Assembly: GCF_003946395.1 (NCBI RefSeq)
Contig: NZ_RHNZ01000008.1
Coordinates: 90,474 to 154,473 of the forward strand
DNA: 64,000 nt
Source: Levilactobacillus fuyuanensis
GTDB lineage: Bacteria; Bacillota; Bacilli; Lactobacillales; Lactobacillaceae
Direction of reading: 5' to 3'
Shown: positions 53,509 through 61,942 of the stretch, in pieces
Position numbering within the stretch: position 1 is the first letter of the stretch
How the letters are laid out: each line of letters begins with the position of its first letter
The notes under the pieces: generated by a model
What the model saw: only the letters and a program-made list of their open reading frames with translations
Databases searched by the model: none
What the model was told of the DNA's origin: nothing
Translations under genes and position numbers: made by a program

Positions 53509-53865
53509 CTATTGCTGTGGTCTGTGAAACTTAACAGAACTATCCTGTTCAGAAAACAAGCGATCATGCGACCCGACCCTAAGACCAATCAAAATCAAAG
53601 CATCTTCATCAATGGCGTAGACAACTAACACATCGTTGTGATCGGCCGGCTGCTGACCAGTTAGCGTGTCACGTAAATGGAATTCACGATATCCAGCCCA
53701 CCGACGAGTCAGCGCATGATCACGAAACTCTTCCGGCAGGCTGTGGGTCTCCAGTAAGAGATCGATTGCTGCCCGTACCTCATCAATAATGGTGTTATCA
53801 AGCTTAGCTAGCCGTTTGAGATCTGCAGTAAACGTCATTCGCGGTTTGAACTTAAGTTTTTTCAT
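53509..53865 (-). CDS. RelE/YafQ-family mRNA interferase toxin
   Basis: 118 residues. FTADLKRLAKLDNTIIDEVR and the strand core FRDHALTRRWAGYREFHLRD, LVVYAIDEDALILIGLRVGSHDRLF follow the YafQ pattern; basic Arg/His residues and the C-terminal GSHDRLF are typical for ribosome-dependent cleavage. It continues with about 13 extra residues. Overlaps the antitoxin by four bases. Confidence 0.87.
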   Translation of the reverse strand: MKKLKFKPRMTFTADLKRLAKLDNTIIDEVRAAIDLLLETHSLPEEFRDHALTRRWAGYREFHLRDTLTGQQPADHNDVLVVYAIDEDALILIGLRVGSHDRLFSEQDSSVKFHRPQQ

Positions 53866-54143
53866 TTTTTAAATTGATCCCAATAGCTTCCATCAGATTC
53901 AACGATCTTGTCATCAGGTAAAACATGACGACGAATCAACTGATCCCTGGCGATGGCGTATTCCAAAGACTCTTCCTTAGCGCGCACCGCAGTCTCTAAC
54001 CAATTCATCTTCTCTTGAGAGATGATTGCCACGGCACGACTGTTCGAGCGTGCAATATAGACGGTTTCATCATCCTCATTAACATAATCTAAATAGTCTT
54101 TAATGTGTTCCCGAAAATCGCTTTGTGTTAACGCAAGTGTCAT
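53862..54143 (-). CDS. Antitoxin partner of the YafQ-like toxin
   Basis: 93 residues. N-terminal Phd/YefM-like fold (LTQSDFREHIKDYLDYVNED, then VYIARSNSRAVAIISQEKMN), acidic C-terminus for toxin binding. The ATG at 54143 has AAGGAAGGTGG; the frame is open further upstream but crosses the promoter. It likely represses the operon with the toxin through the triple repeat upstream. Confidence 0.87.
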   Translation of the reverse strand: MTLALTQSDFREHIKDYLDYVNEDDETVYIARSNSRAVAIISQEKMNWLETAVRAKEESLEYAIARDQLIRRHVLPDDKIVESDGSYWDQFKK

Positions 54144-54158
54144 AGAATCCACCTTCCT

Positions 54159-54197
54159 TGTACTGCATAGTGTACGTGATATTGTACGAGAATACAA
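54159..54197 (-). promoter_or_regulatory. Toxin-antitoxin promoter with three 12-base-spaced repeats
   Basis: Minus-strand TTGTAT (54197-54192), 17 bases, TACACT (54174-54169). The word TGTAC (GTACA on the minus strand) occurs at 54159, 54171 and 54183, an exact 12-base period that spans spacer, -10 and transcript start. Confidence 0.65.
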
Positions 54198-54225
54198 CAT
54201 AAGTGCTCCCACGACCCACGTTAAA

Positions 54226-54251
54226 AAATGCGACCACAAGTGGCCACATTT
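54226..54251 (-). terminator. Terminator of the aldo/keto reductase operon
   Basis: AAATGTGGCCAC / GTGGTCGCATTT on the minus strand, then TTT. Confidence 0.7.
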
Positions 54252-54266
54252 TCTTTAAACCTATTC

Positions 54267-55130
54267 CTAGTCGTCTGCATGAACATCAAACGCATCTAAC
54301 AGCATTTGCTTAACGCCGGGCGCATCGGGATCATGCTGCCCCCTACCTTTATCCAAGCCAATCATCGCTGTCATTTCGGCATCGGTCAGCGTGAAGTCAA
54401 AGATATCCAGGTTACTCTTGATCCGAGCGGCATGCACCGACTTAGGAAAGACGATAACGCCCAACTGATTTTCAAAACGCAGGATAACCTGGCCGGCGTT
54501 CTTGCCGTACTTTGTGGCTAATTGCGTAATCACAGGGTCCTTCAGCAAGTCTTGATTACCTTGACCCAGTGGTCCCCATGATTCAAGCTTCACATCCCCG
54601 GCAGCCATTAGTTCACGAATCGCCGTTTGTTGGAAGTAGGGATTGAATTCGACTTGGTTCACGGCTGGTAAAGTCGTAAATTGTGGCACGAATTCATTCC
54701 AGATCTTGGGTGTCATGTTGGAGACCCCGATTGACCGCAATTTACCGGCCTGTTGGGCCTCTTCCATCGCTCGCCAAGCACCAGGAACGTCACCATAGGG
54801 TTGATGAATCAGGTAGAGGTCCAAGTAATCCAGGCCCATCTTCTCCAACGAAAGGTCAATCGCTCGCTTGGCTGGTTCGTAACCGAAATCTTGCAGCCAA
54901 AGCTTGCTGGTCACCCAAATTTGATCACGGTCAATGCCGCTATCCTTGATGGCCCGGCCAACTTCGGCTTCGTTGAAGTAAGCTACGGCCGTATCAATGT
55001 GCCGGTAACCAATCTTTAGGGCTTCGCTAACAGCAGTGTAAGTGGAACCGTCATTAGGGATTTGATACGTCCCAAACCCAATCGCTGGAATCTCGTTACC
55101 ATCATTCAATTTAATTGTTGGCATTGTCAT
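54267..55130 (-). CDS. Aldo/keto reductase (2,5-diketogluconate reductase type)
   Basis: 287 residues, TIM barrel. Catalytic Asp and Tyr in HIDTAVAYFNEAEVGRA, Lys in VTSKLWLQDFG, His in LYLIHQPYGDVPGAW; NADPH is read by the C-terminal FPKSVHAARIKSN. It reduces aldehydes and ketones. Second gene of an operon with a paralogue (about half identical), starting two bases after its stop. Confidence 0.92.
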   Translation of the reverse strand: MTMPTIKLNDGNEIPAIGFGTYQIPNDGSTYTAVSEALKIGYRHIDTAVAYFNEAEVGRAIKDSGIDRDQIWVTSKLWLQDFGYEPAKRAIDLSLEKMGLDYLDLYLIHQPYGDVPGAWRAMEEAQQAGKLRSIGVSNMTPKIWNEFVPQFTTLPAVNQVEFNPYFQQTAIRELMAAGDVKLESWGPLGQGNQDLLKDPVITQLATKYGKNAGQVILRFENQLGVIVFPKSVHAARIKSNLDIFDFTLTDAEMTAMIGLDKGRGQHDPDAPGVKQMLLDAFDVHADD

Positions 55131-55132
55131 TT

Positions 55133-56008
55133 TTATTTCTCTCCTTTTAAAACCTTCAAGCTTGACCCGAAGATCTGTTCAATCGTCACTGGATCACGAT
55201 GGTCAAAGAACTGGCTCTCACCCTTGTCCAGGGACGCCATCAGCTGCATTTCCTCAGCGGTCAATTCAAAGTCAAACACGTCGATATTCTCCAGCATCCG
55301 TTCCTTGTGAACGGACTTGGGAATCACCGTAATCCCGCGTTGCAATAACCAGCGAAGGATCACTTGGCCGACGGACTTACCGTGAGCCTGCGCAATCTGG
55401 GCGATCGTCGCGTTGGTAAAGATGTCGTGCTTGCCTTCAGCGAATGGCGCCCAAGCTTCGACCCGCACATCTTCACTTTGATTGAAAGCCACTTCAGTTG
55501 GTTGTTGATACCACGGGTTGACTTCAATCTGGTTGATAACCGGTTTAACCGTCATCGTCAATTCCAAATTCTTCAGTTGATCGGCATAGAAGTTAGAGAC
55601 CCCAATTGACCGAATCTTACCGGCCTGTTGGGCTTCTTCCAATGCCCGCCAAGCGCCCATCGTATCACCATACGGTTGGTGCAACAGGTAAAGGTCGAGA
55701 TAGTCCAGCCCCAACCGTTGGAGCGACGCATCGATACCCTGTTTAGCCCGGTTATAAGTGAATTCGGAAACCCACAGCTTGGACGTCACGAAGATATCCT
55801 CTCGGGAAACCCCACTCGCCTTGATACCGCGACCAACAGCCTCTTCGTTTTGATAAGCCGTAGCCGTATCTAACAGTCGGTAGCCAGCTTGCAGCGCAGC
55901 CGTAACGGCGGCCTCACATTCTGCTAAATCGGGAACCTGAAAGACACCAAAACCAAGTTGTGGCATCTGATTGCCATCATTTAAAGTTACCATTGGGACA
56001 TTTGCCAT
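55133..56008 (-). CDS. Aldo/keto reductase (2,5-diketogluconate reductase type)
   Basis: 291 residues. Same catalytic set: LLDTATAYQNEEAVGRG, VTSKLWVSEF, LYLLHQPYGDTMGAW, and IPKSVHKERMLEN for NADPH. First gene of the two-gene operon, divergent from a LysR regulator that probably controls it. The pair looks like a local duplication. Confidence 0.92.
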   Translation of the reverse strand: MANVPMVTLNDGNQMPQLGFGVFQVPDLAECEAAVTAALQAGYRLLDTATAYQNEEAVGRGIKASGVSREDIFVTSKLWVSEFTYNRAKQGIDASLQRLGLDYLDLYLLHQPYGDTMGAWRALEEAQQAGKIRSIGVSNFYADQLKNLELTMTVKPVINQIEVNPWYQQPTEVAFNQSEDVRVEAWAPFAEGKHDIFTNATIAQIAQAHGKSVGQVILRWLLQRGITVIPKSVHKERMLENIDVFDFELTAEEMQLMASLDKGESQFFDHRDPVTIEQIFGSSLKVLKGEK

Positions 56009-56132
56009 AAATCACATCGACCTTTCCTGTCTTGAATATCTCTAACTATAAGCGCCAACGAGCCACTTGAAAATTACCAGTTGCACATGCTAGCATACAG
56101 GTGGCGTATACTAAGACTGAGGAGGACGACCT

Positions 56133-57005
56133 ATGCTTGATAATTATCTCTTAGAAGAACTCGTTACCTTTGCGCAAACTGGGACTCTGGCCAAGACGGC
56201 CAGTCAGCTCAATGTCACGCAACCGACCGTCACCCGTGGCATGCAAAAGCTAGAAACCGACTGGGGCGTGCAGCTCTTCAATCGCCAACCAAATCGGATT
56301 ACATTGACGGCGACGGGCCAGCTCGCTGCTCAAGAAGCCGCCGTACTTCTGCAGGCACAGCACGAGGCAATCGCCAAGGTTCAGAACTACGACCGAAACC
56401 AACATCTACTGAACGTTGGTACCATCATCCCTGGCCCACGGTTACTCCTCAAGCGCGTGATGCCAACGCTCTCAACCCATGTCAAGATTTCTCAAACGCT
56501 CATTACAGCCGATGAACCCATGGCACTCCTCACTGACAATACTTACAGTTTAATTTTCTCGCCGCGGCCACTGAAAACGGCCACGGTGACATCCGACTAT
56601 CTCGGCGAGGAGCGTCTATCCATCAATCTCAATCGCTTCATGTATCAAGCCAACCAATCCAGCATCACCTTTGCCGAGCTCAAAGACTTGAGCTTCCTAG
56701 TGCTAGCCGACATTGGGCCTTGGCGGGCAATCATTCAGCAGGCCATTCCTAACGCTAAATTTCTCTATCAGGATCAGCGCGAGGCATTTGAAGAGATCAG
56801 CAAATACGCCGACTTCCCTTCCTTCAGTAGTAATCTCTCAAACGATGATCCTAAGCCAGCTAAATCAGCGTCAGAGGACAGCCGCGTGCGGATTCCTATC
56901 AACGATGAGAGCGCGCACATGACCGTTTATGCAGCTTATTTACGTGCTAATCAGACAGCCATCAAACCGGTAATTACGGCCTTGACTAACGCTTGGCCAA
57001 ACTAA
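56133..57005 (+). CDS. LysR-family transcriptional regulator
   Basis: 290 residues. N-terminal HTH (ELVTFAQTGTLAKTASQLNV, TQPTVTRGMQKLE) and a C-terminal effector domain. It is divergent from the two aldo/keto reductases with a 124-base gap, the usual LysR layout. The inducer is unknown, perhaps an aldehyde. RBS GAGGAGG. Confidence 0.9.
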   Translation: MLDNYLLEELVTFAQTGTLAKTASQLNVTQPTVTRGMQKLETDWGVQLFNRQPNRITLTATGQLAAQEAAVLLQAQHEAIAKVQNYDRNQHLLNVGTIIPGPRLLLKRVMPTLSTHVKISQTLITADEPMALLTDNTYSLIFSPRPLKTATVTSDYLGEERLSINLNRFMYQANQSSITFAELKDLSFLVLADIGPWRAIIQQAIPNAKFLYQDQREAFEEISKYADFPSFSSNLSNDDPKPAKSASEDSRVRIPINDESAHMTVYAAYLRANQTAIKPVITALTNAWPN

Positions 57006-57180
57006 GTCTTTTCGATTTGTATAAGCGCATCAGCCGTTAAACCTGCTTCCCATAACCAGAAGCTATAACGTAAAATAACTTATGGGTATTAGACAGAGCC
57101 GCCAACACCGCTTAAACTAGAGCTTAGTGAGTGTGGTGTTAGACAGGCCGCACTCCTCACTAGTTGCTAAGTAAAGATTC
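57006..57180. repeat. Intergenic stretch with TTAGACAG direct repeats and hairpin
   Basis: TTAGACAGAGCCGC and TTAGACAGGCCGC are about 50 bases apart (near 57090 and 57142), with AACACC pairing with GGTGTT between them. No ORF. It could be a small repeat element or a terminator for lysR. Confidence 0.35.
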
Positions 57181-57209
57181 TTTACAATCATCTTAGAAAC
57201 ACTTAGAAT
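57181..57209 (+). promoter_or_regulatory. Promoter of the alcohol dehydrogenase gene
   Basis: TTTACA (57181-57186), 17 bases, TAGAAT (57204-57209). Confidence 0.6.
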
Positions 57210-57241
57210 TTCTGTATGCAAGTCTAGGAGGCTATTTAAGA

Positions 57242-58282
57242 ATGAAATCCACTATTTTTATGGAACCTGGAAAAGTTGAAGTTGAAGATATTGAAAAGCC
57301 AGCGATTCAAGCCAGCGACGACGTTATTATCCACGTTGTCCGCACCTGTGTCTGTGGCTCCGACCTGTGGGCTTACCGCGGGTTAGAAGACAAGGCCGCT
57401 CACTCCGAAAACTCCGGTCACGAAGCTATCGGGATCGTTGAAGAAGTCGGTAGCGACATCACGACGGTCAAGCCCGGCGACTTCGTTATCGCACCCTTCA
57501 CCCACGGTTGTGGCCACTGTGCCGCTTGCCGTGCCGGCTTTGATGGTGTGTGCCAGAACCATACCGATAACTTTAGTAACGGTGTGCAATCCGAGTACAT
57601 TCGCTTCCAACACGGCGAATGGGCCTTGGTCAAGATTCCTGGCCAACCCGAAGACTACAGCGATGCCATGTTGAACTCCCTGTTGAGTTTAGCTGATGTC
57701 ATGGCTACTGGTTACCACGCCGCTCGTGTCGCTAACGTCAAGACTGGCGATACGGTCGTTGTCGTTGGTGACGGTGCCGTTGGTCTCTGTGGGGTTATCG
57801 CCGCACAAATGCGCGGTGCCAAGCGGATCATCGCCATGAGTCGTCATGAAGACCGTCAAAAGTTAGCCATTGAATTCGGTGCGACTGATATCGTAGCTGA
57901 ACGGGGCGACGATGCCGTTGCCAAGGTCAAGGCTTTAACAAACGGCGCCGGTGCCGATGCCGTCTTGGAATGTGTTGGGACTGAATTGTCTAACGACACG
58001 GCCATGAAGGTTGCCCGTCCAGGTGCTATCGTGGGTCGGGTTGGTCTGCCTCACGAACCTAAGATGGACATGACCACTTCCTTCTACACCAACACGATTA
58101 TTGCCGGCGGTCCTGCTTCCGTCACGACCTACGACAAGTCCGTACTGCTGAAGGCCGTCTTGGATGGCGACATTCACCCTGGTAAGGTCTTCAACCAACA
58201 ATTCAAGTTGGCTGACATCAATGATGCTTACCAAGCCATGACCGACCGTAAGGCTATCAAGTCCTTAGTTGTCATCGACTAA
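57242..58282 (+). CDS. Zinc-dependent medium-chain alcohol dehydrogenase
   Basis: 346 residues. Catalytic zinc site in VCGSDLWAYRG and SGHEAIGIVEEVG; structural zinc in CGHCAACRAGFDGVC; NAD(P) loop VVGDGAVGLCGVIAA near residue 172. It most resembles threonine/sorbitol-dehydrogenase-like members. Substrate not determined. RBS TAGGAGG. Single gene with its own promoter and terminator, at the edge of a group of redox genes. Confidence 0.93.
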   Translation: MKSTIFMEPGKVEVEDIEKPAIQASDDVIIHVVRTCVCGSDLWAYRGLEDKAAHSENSGHEAIGIVEEVGSDITTVKPGDFVIAPFTHGCGHCAACRAGFDGVCQNHTDNFSNGVQSEYIRFQHGEWALVKIPGQPEDYSDAMLNSLLSLADVMATGYHAARVANVKTGDTVVVVGDGAVGLCGVIAAQMRGAKRIIAMSRHEDRQKLAIEFGATDIVAERGDDAVAKVKALTNGAGADAVLECVGTELSNDTAMKVARPGAIVGRVGLPHEPKMDMTTSFYTNTIIAGGPASVTTYDKSVLLKAVLDGDIHPGKVFNQQFKLADINDAYQAMTDRKAIKSLVVID

Positions 58283-58297
58283 TTTATAATAAAGTCA

Positions 58298-58342
58298 AAC
58301 ACGCTGCGTGCTCTCTCAGAAGAGTATTCAGCGTGTTTTTTT
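58298..58342 (+). terminator. Terminator of the alcohol dehydrogenase gene
   Basis: AACACGCTG / CAGCGTGTT followed by seven T. Confidence 0.85.
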
Positions 58343-58344
58343 GT

Positions 58345-58376
58345 AAAAAAAACGATCACAAAGTTACTGTGATCGT
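58345..58376 (-). terminator. Terminator of the F420-reductase-like gene
   Basis: ACGATCACA / TGTGATCGT with a T run on the minus strand. Confidence 0.75.
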
Positions 58377-58432
58377 CCCCCATTTATTCGACTCAAGTCG
58401 TTACGTTACTCTTTAGCTATTTTGAAAGGTGA

Positions 58433-59005
58433 TTACTTTTCAACTGCAAAGCCGCCGGTCCAGCCAATCTTTTCGCCAGCTGCCAACGTCATTTGTAAGA
58501 AGCCAAAGCTTTCCAGTTCACGAGCCCGCTTCAGTGAACCCGCATCGATGAAGGCAACACCACTATCAGTCAATGCAGTAGCCAAGGCTTCCTTAGCAGT
58601 CGCATCGTCACTGGCAGCCATCACTGTCGTCTGTTGATCGCCAACCTTACGACTCATCAGTGTTGCAGCAAAGGTTGTGTTGAAGGCCTTAACTACCTTA
58701 GAATCTGGCAATTCAGCTGCGATTTGTGCGGCAGCAGAACTGTCAGCGGGAACAACCAATTCGTCCCAAGTTTCAAAGTTTAGTGGGTTCGTAATATCAA
58801 CGACAATCTTACCAGCTAAGGCAGCTTGGTTAGCCTTAGCGATACTGAGGGCCGCATTGTAAGGAACAGCGAGCACAACGATATCGCCCAAGTTTTCAAC
58901 TGGATCCTTAGAGTCAATAAAGCTGACCTGATTGCCACCTTGTGTGAAGACGTCACCGATTGCTTGACCCATGTTTCCTTTACCAAAAATCGTAATTGCT
59001 GCCAT
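58433..59005 (-). CDS. NADPH-dependent F420 reductase-like (Rossmann) protein
   Basis: 190 residues. The N-terminal loop ITIFGKGNMGQAIG binds NADP; VVDITNPLNF and VVKAFNTTFA are the family signatures of the F420-dependent NADP reductase domain. Lactobacilli do not make F420, so the partner is probably a flavin or other hydride carrier. Divergent from an Rrf2 regulator. Confidence 0.87.
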   Translation of the reverse strand: MAAITIFGKGNMGQAIGDVFTQGGNQVSFIDSKDPVENLGDIVVLAVPYNAALSIAKANQAALAGKIVVDITNPLNFETWDELVVPADSSAAAQIAAELPDSKVVKAFNTTFAATLMSRKVGDQQTTVMAASDDATAKEALATALTDSGVAFIDAGSLKRARELESFGFLQMTLAAGEKIGWTGGFAVEK

Positions 59006-59179
59006 AATGCAGACCCCCTGATTAATTTTTGTATTAGTTTTAAGTACAGTTATAAGAATAATCTATTTTAATGCAATTGTCAACCTATTGAATTTAACAA
59101 ATTAAATGATTGTTTTACCTGACTTTTTGTTAAAACTGTTATAGAATAAGATACAGAATAAAAAGGGAGGCGGCCATTC

Positions 59180-59611
59180 ATGGCCAATACACAGTTCAGC
59201 GATACCATTCACGTACTGGTCTACATCGCTTACTTCAAGGGAAAGAAGATCACCAGCCAAGAAATGGCAAGTAGTCTGGAAACATCACCCAGCTTGATTC
59301 GTAAGATTATGGCTAATCTCAAGCGAAGCAGTCTGTTGGCACCAACCCACGGACCCACTCAGCTTGCCCTGGCTCATGATCCGGCTGAAATTACCCTCAG
59401 AGACATCTACGCCACTTTGCCGGGTCAGACCCCCTTACTCAATGTGGACACCCATACCTCACAGAACTGTCCGGTCGGGCAAACTGTACCCAAGGTGTTG
59501 ACCCACTATTACCAGGAGATTCAGGCCGCCGCGGAAGCTAAGATGGCTAAGATTACCTTACAAGACATTTTAAATGACGTCACCTTAATGCAACGACTAA
59601 CTGCAGAATAG
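59180..59611 (+). CDS. Rrf2-family transcriptional regulator
   Basis: 143 residues. Winged HTH (KKITSQEMASSLETSPSLIR, KIMANLKRSSLL) of Rrf2 type. It has only one Cys (NCPVGQTV), so the three-Cys cluster of IscR/NsrR is absent; it may sense by another route, as in CymR. Divergent from the reductase-like gene, its probable target. RBS GGGAGG. Confidence 0.88.
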   Translation: MANTQFSDTIHVLVYIAYFKGKKITSQEMASSLETSPSLIRKIMANLKRSSLLAPTHGPTQLALAHDPAEITLRDIYATLPGQTPLLNVDTHTSQNCPVGQTVPKVLTHYYQEIQAAAEAKMAKITLQDILNDVTLMQRLTAE

Positions 59612-59622
59612 AAGAAAATTGT

Positions 59623-59654
59623 GATCGCATCCGAACCTGGGTGCGGTCTTTTTT
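59623..59654 (+). terminator. Terminator of the rrf2-type gene
   Basis: GATCGCATCC / GGGTGCGGTC, then TTTTTT. Confidence 0.8.
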
Positions 59655-60156
59655 AGATCAAAAAAGTTCACGGATAACTGAGTACCCATGAACCTTGCTT
59701 ACAACTATTTAATTTTCCAAGATACTGATTAGGCCAGAAACTAGTAGAATACCAAGCTGAATTACCATCATCACATTCACCTGTTTCCTGATTGTTGCTA
59801 GACTACTACTCTAGTAGCTTCAGCATACCGGCCAAACGATATTCTATATACGTCGTTAATAAAAGATTATTCTGACAAATTCTCAGAATTCTTCCTGAGA
59901 TCAAAAAAATGACTGATTCCATCGGCAGAATCAGCCACTTCCAGACAACATCTCTGACACTATTGGGGAGTTGGAACTTTATGCACGTCAAGTTCAGAGC
60001 CCAGCTAAGTCTTCACGGCAACGGAAGAGCCGTCGTAACGCTTAACCTGTTTCCATTATGCCATCTATTGTTAATCCCAAAAAGTACCCATAAAAGAGTT
60101 TCTACTGAGAATTTTTCAGAATTTGATGTTAGTCATTTCTATAAGTTTGTAAATAA
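59655..60156 (-). other. Long 3' region of the diguanylate cyclase gene, terminator at 59904-59935
   Basis: On the minus strand a terminator (CTGATTC / GAATCAG, then seven T) lies 220 bases after the stop of the GGDEF gene. The 220-base tail has no ORF but holds hairpins ACGGC/GCCGT and GAACTT/AAGTTC. It could be a long 3' untranslated region or the source of a small RNA. The rest (59655-59903) shows nothing supportable. Confidence 0.45.
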
Positions 60157-61287
60157 TCAGTCGACGGTAATCTGCATCCGCCCGTGACGTTTGGAATGGT
60201 AGAGATTGCGGTCAACCCGATTGTAAAAGTCCATGGGAGCCTTATCGTCGGTAGTAATTGCTGAAACCCCGACCGAGATTGATAGACCAACCACCGTATC
60301 CTTCACAGGAATCTCAAGGTGATTGATTGCGTCAAAGATCTCATCTACGATGGGCTTGGTGGCCGCAACATCGTAGTTGGGGAAGAGAATATTGAATTCT
60401 TCGCCACCGGTTCGGTACAGCTTGATATTTGCGTCATGGGCTGCCAAAACATCCTGTACGGTACTTGTAACTCGCCGTAGAACCAAGTCTCCGACTGAGT
60501 GGCCATACGTATCGTTGAAGCGTTTGAAATGATCGATATCAAACATCATCATGGATAAAGGCTGACCATTTTGCGTGCTCTGATTAAACAAATATTCCAT
60601 GTCTTCAGTATAGGCAGCAAAGTTATTCGTCTTCGTCAGCGCATCGTGAGTGGCATATTTCGCTAACTGCAACTTGATTTCACTGTCGTGAGAAAGCATC
60701 GACACGTAGATGTAGAGTAAGACTTCAAAGATAATGAGGTACACCCACTCTTGCCACATGGTCAGCCACGAAAAATCAAATTTCAACTTCATCCAGAACC
60801 ACAGCAGCGCCCCAAAACCACTTATGGTTGCCAGATAGTAGACCATAATACAACGCCGACCCTGCAGTCTCGTATGAATGATACTTAAAACTACAAAAAA
60901 TGTCATCAACGTTAGCGAATGTGCCCAAGATTGCCAGTATCCCAGTGACCCGTTAAAAACCATAAAAATAACACCAATAGGAAAAAGTAGGTAATAAGAG
61001 ATACGAACGTTAATAAAGAACGCACAGAACGTCACAGCAATCAGCTCAAAATTCATAAATTGCCAAGAATCACTTTGTCCCACAATCAACGATTGCATGG
61101 CAAAAACAAAAACAATCATGTAAATCAGACCATACCAAGTATTAACTGTCTCATCCGTGACACTGATCCGACGTGTATGGGTCCAGGAAATCAACCAATT
61201 ATAAGTTACCCAGTAAAGCGTTAGAACCCCCAAGACAAAGAAAACACTGGTTGTAAATGGTGGCACCTGCCAATGAGACCAAGTCAT
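60157..61287 (-). CDS. Membrane-bound diguanylate cyclase (GGDEF)
   Basis: 376 residues. About six N-terminal helices (residues 10-190), then a GGDEF domain (about 205-376) with MFDIDHFKRFNDTYGHSVGD and the active-site signature YRTGGEEF near residue 293. No RxxD inhibitory site is visible before it. It makes cyclic di-GMP. ATG at 61287 with AGAAGAGGG eight bases upstream; the ORF is open to 61332 without an RBS. It lies downstream of XrtG-associated genes, so it may act on the same export or surface polysaccharide process. Confidence 0.9.
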   Translation of the reverse strand: MTWSHWQVPPFTTSVFFVLGVLTLYWVTYNWLISWTHTRRISVTDETVNTWYGLIYMIVFVFAMQSLIVGQSDSWQFMNFELIAVTFCAFFINVRISYYLLFPIGVIFMVFNGSLGYWQSWAHSLTLMTFFVVLSIIHTRLQGRRCIMVYYLATISGFGALLWFWMKLKFDFSWLTMWQEWVYLIIFEVLLYIYVSMLSHDSEIKLQLAKYATHDALTKTNNFAAYTEDMEYLFNQSTQNGQPLSMMMFDIDHFKRFNDTYGHSVGDLVLRRVTSTVQDVLAAHDANIKLYRTGGEEFNILFPNYDVAATKPIVDEIFDAINHLEIPVKDTVVGLSISVGVSAITTDDKAPMDFYNRVDRNLYHSKRHGRMQITVD

Positions 61288-61340
61288 TAATAAACCCTCT
61301 TCTTTTAAAAATAATGTGTTCAACTTAAGCAACTTACTGA

Positions 61341-61373
61341 TGACAAATTTGACTAGTCAAACTTTATTTGTCA
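61341..61373. promoter_or_regulatory. Nested palindrome upstream of the diguanylate cyclase
   Basis: TTTGACTAGTCAAA (61348-61361), a 14-base perfect palindrome, is flanked by TGACAAA (61341-61347) and TTTGTCA (61367-61373). A minus-strand TTGACA overlaps the outer arm. It is a candidate operator or leader hairpin. Confidence 0.5.
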
Positions 61374-61761
61374 AAATGGCACTGACTCCATCATACATAC
61401 TTTAATAGTAATCCTTCAATCCGCACAAAAGTATAACCAAAACTGCCTAAGTGCTGAATTGTGTAAACATTTTCGAATACGTAGTTAATTCTCATATTAA
61501 CTAGTTCTATACAAACATATTCTAGTATTAGTCAACTGTCTCAGGTTTCCATAATCTATTGAAAAAAGCTCGGACACTCCCAAATGACCGACGTGGGAAA
61601 CTCATGTATCCGTTTCCTTGGAGGCCTGAGTTTTAGCAATATATAATCCTAAGAAAGCCATTCCTGCTGATAGGGAAGCGGATCACTACCCTCGGCTTGT
61701 AAATAATCCATTCCTAATTGCTTAGAGAATCTTTGGATTCAACAATTCCCTTACCCTATCA
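61374..61761. other. Intergenic region without a visible gene
   Basis: AT-rich, imperfect hairpins near 61560-61640 (CTCCCA/TGGGA, AACTCA/TGAGTT). No ORF. Probably holds the promoter of the diguanylate cyclase gene. Confidence 0.4.
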
Positions 61762-61794
61762 AAAAAACAAGTCCACGAACGACTTGTCTTTTTG
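61762..61794. terminator. Bidirectional terminator
   Basis: ACAAGTC / GACTTGT with T runs both ways. It probably ends the transcript of the membrane protein gene from the right. Confidence 0.7.
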
Positions 61795-61862
61795 GTATTT
61801 CATGATATTTTTTTAAATTTCAAATGCTAATATACCAAGTATTCCGGCTGATAACCAGGGCC

Positions 61863-61906
61863 TTTACAAACTCTTTACACACGGCCATCACAAGCCATGA
61901 TATAGT
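61863..61906 (+). promoter_or_regulatory. Orphan promoter-like site with PhoP-like boxes
   Basis: TTTACA at 61863 and 61874 (11-base phase, the same spacing as before uppP) and TATAGT at 61901. It points to the right, into the antisense of the next gene; no ORF follows. Confidence 0.3.
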
Positions 61907-61942
61907 TGTGGTATAGACCAGAACATATGACTTTTGACCACA

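Noticed and set aside
59806..60187. Two short ORFs in the gap before the diguanylate cyclase
   Set aside because: No RBS, they cross a terminator and the 3' end of the cyclase gene, and no family resemblance was seen.
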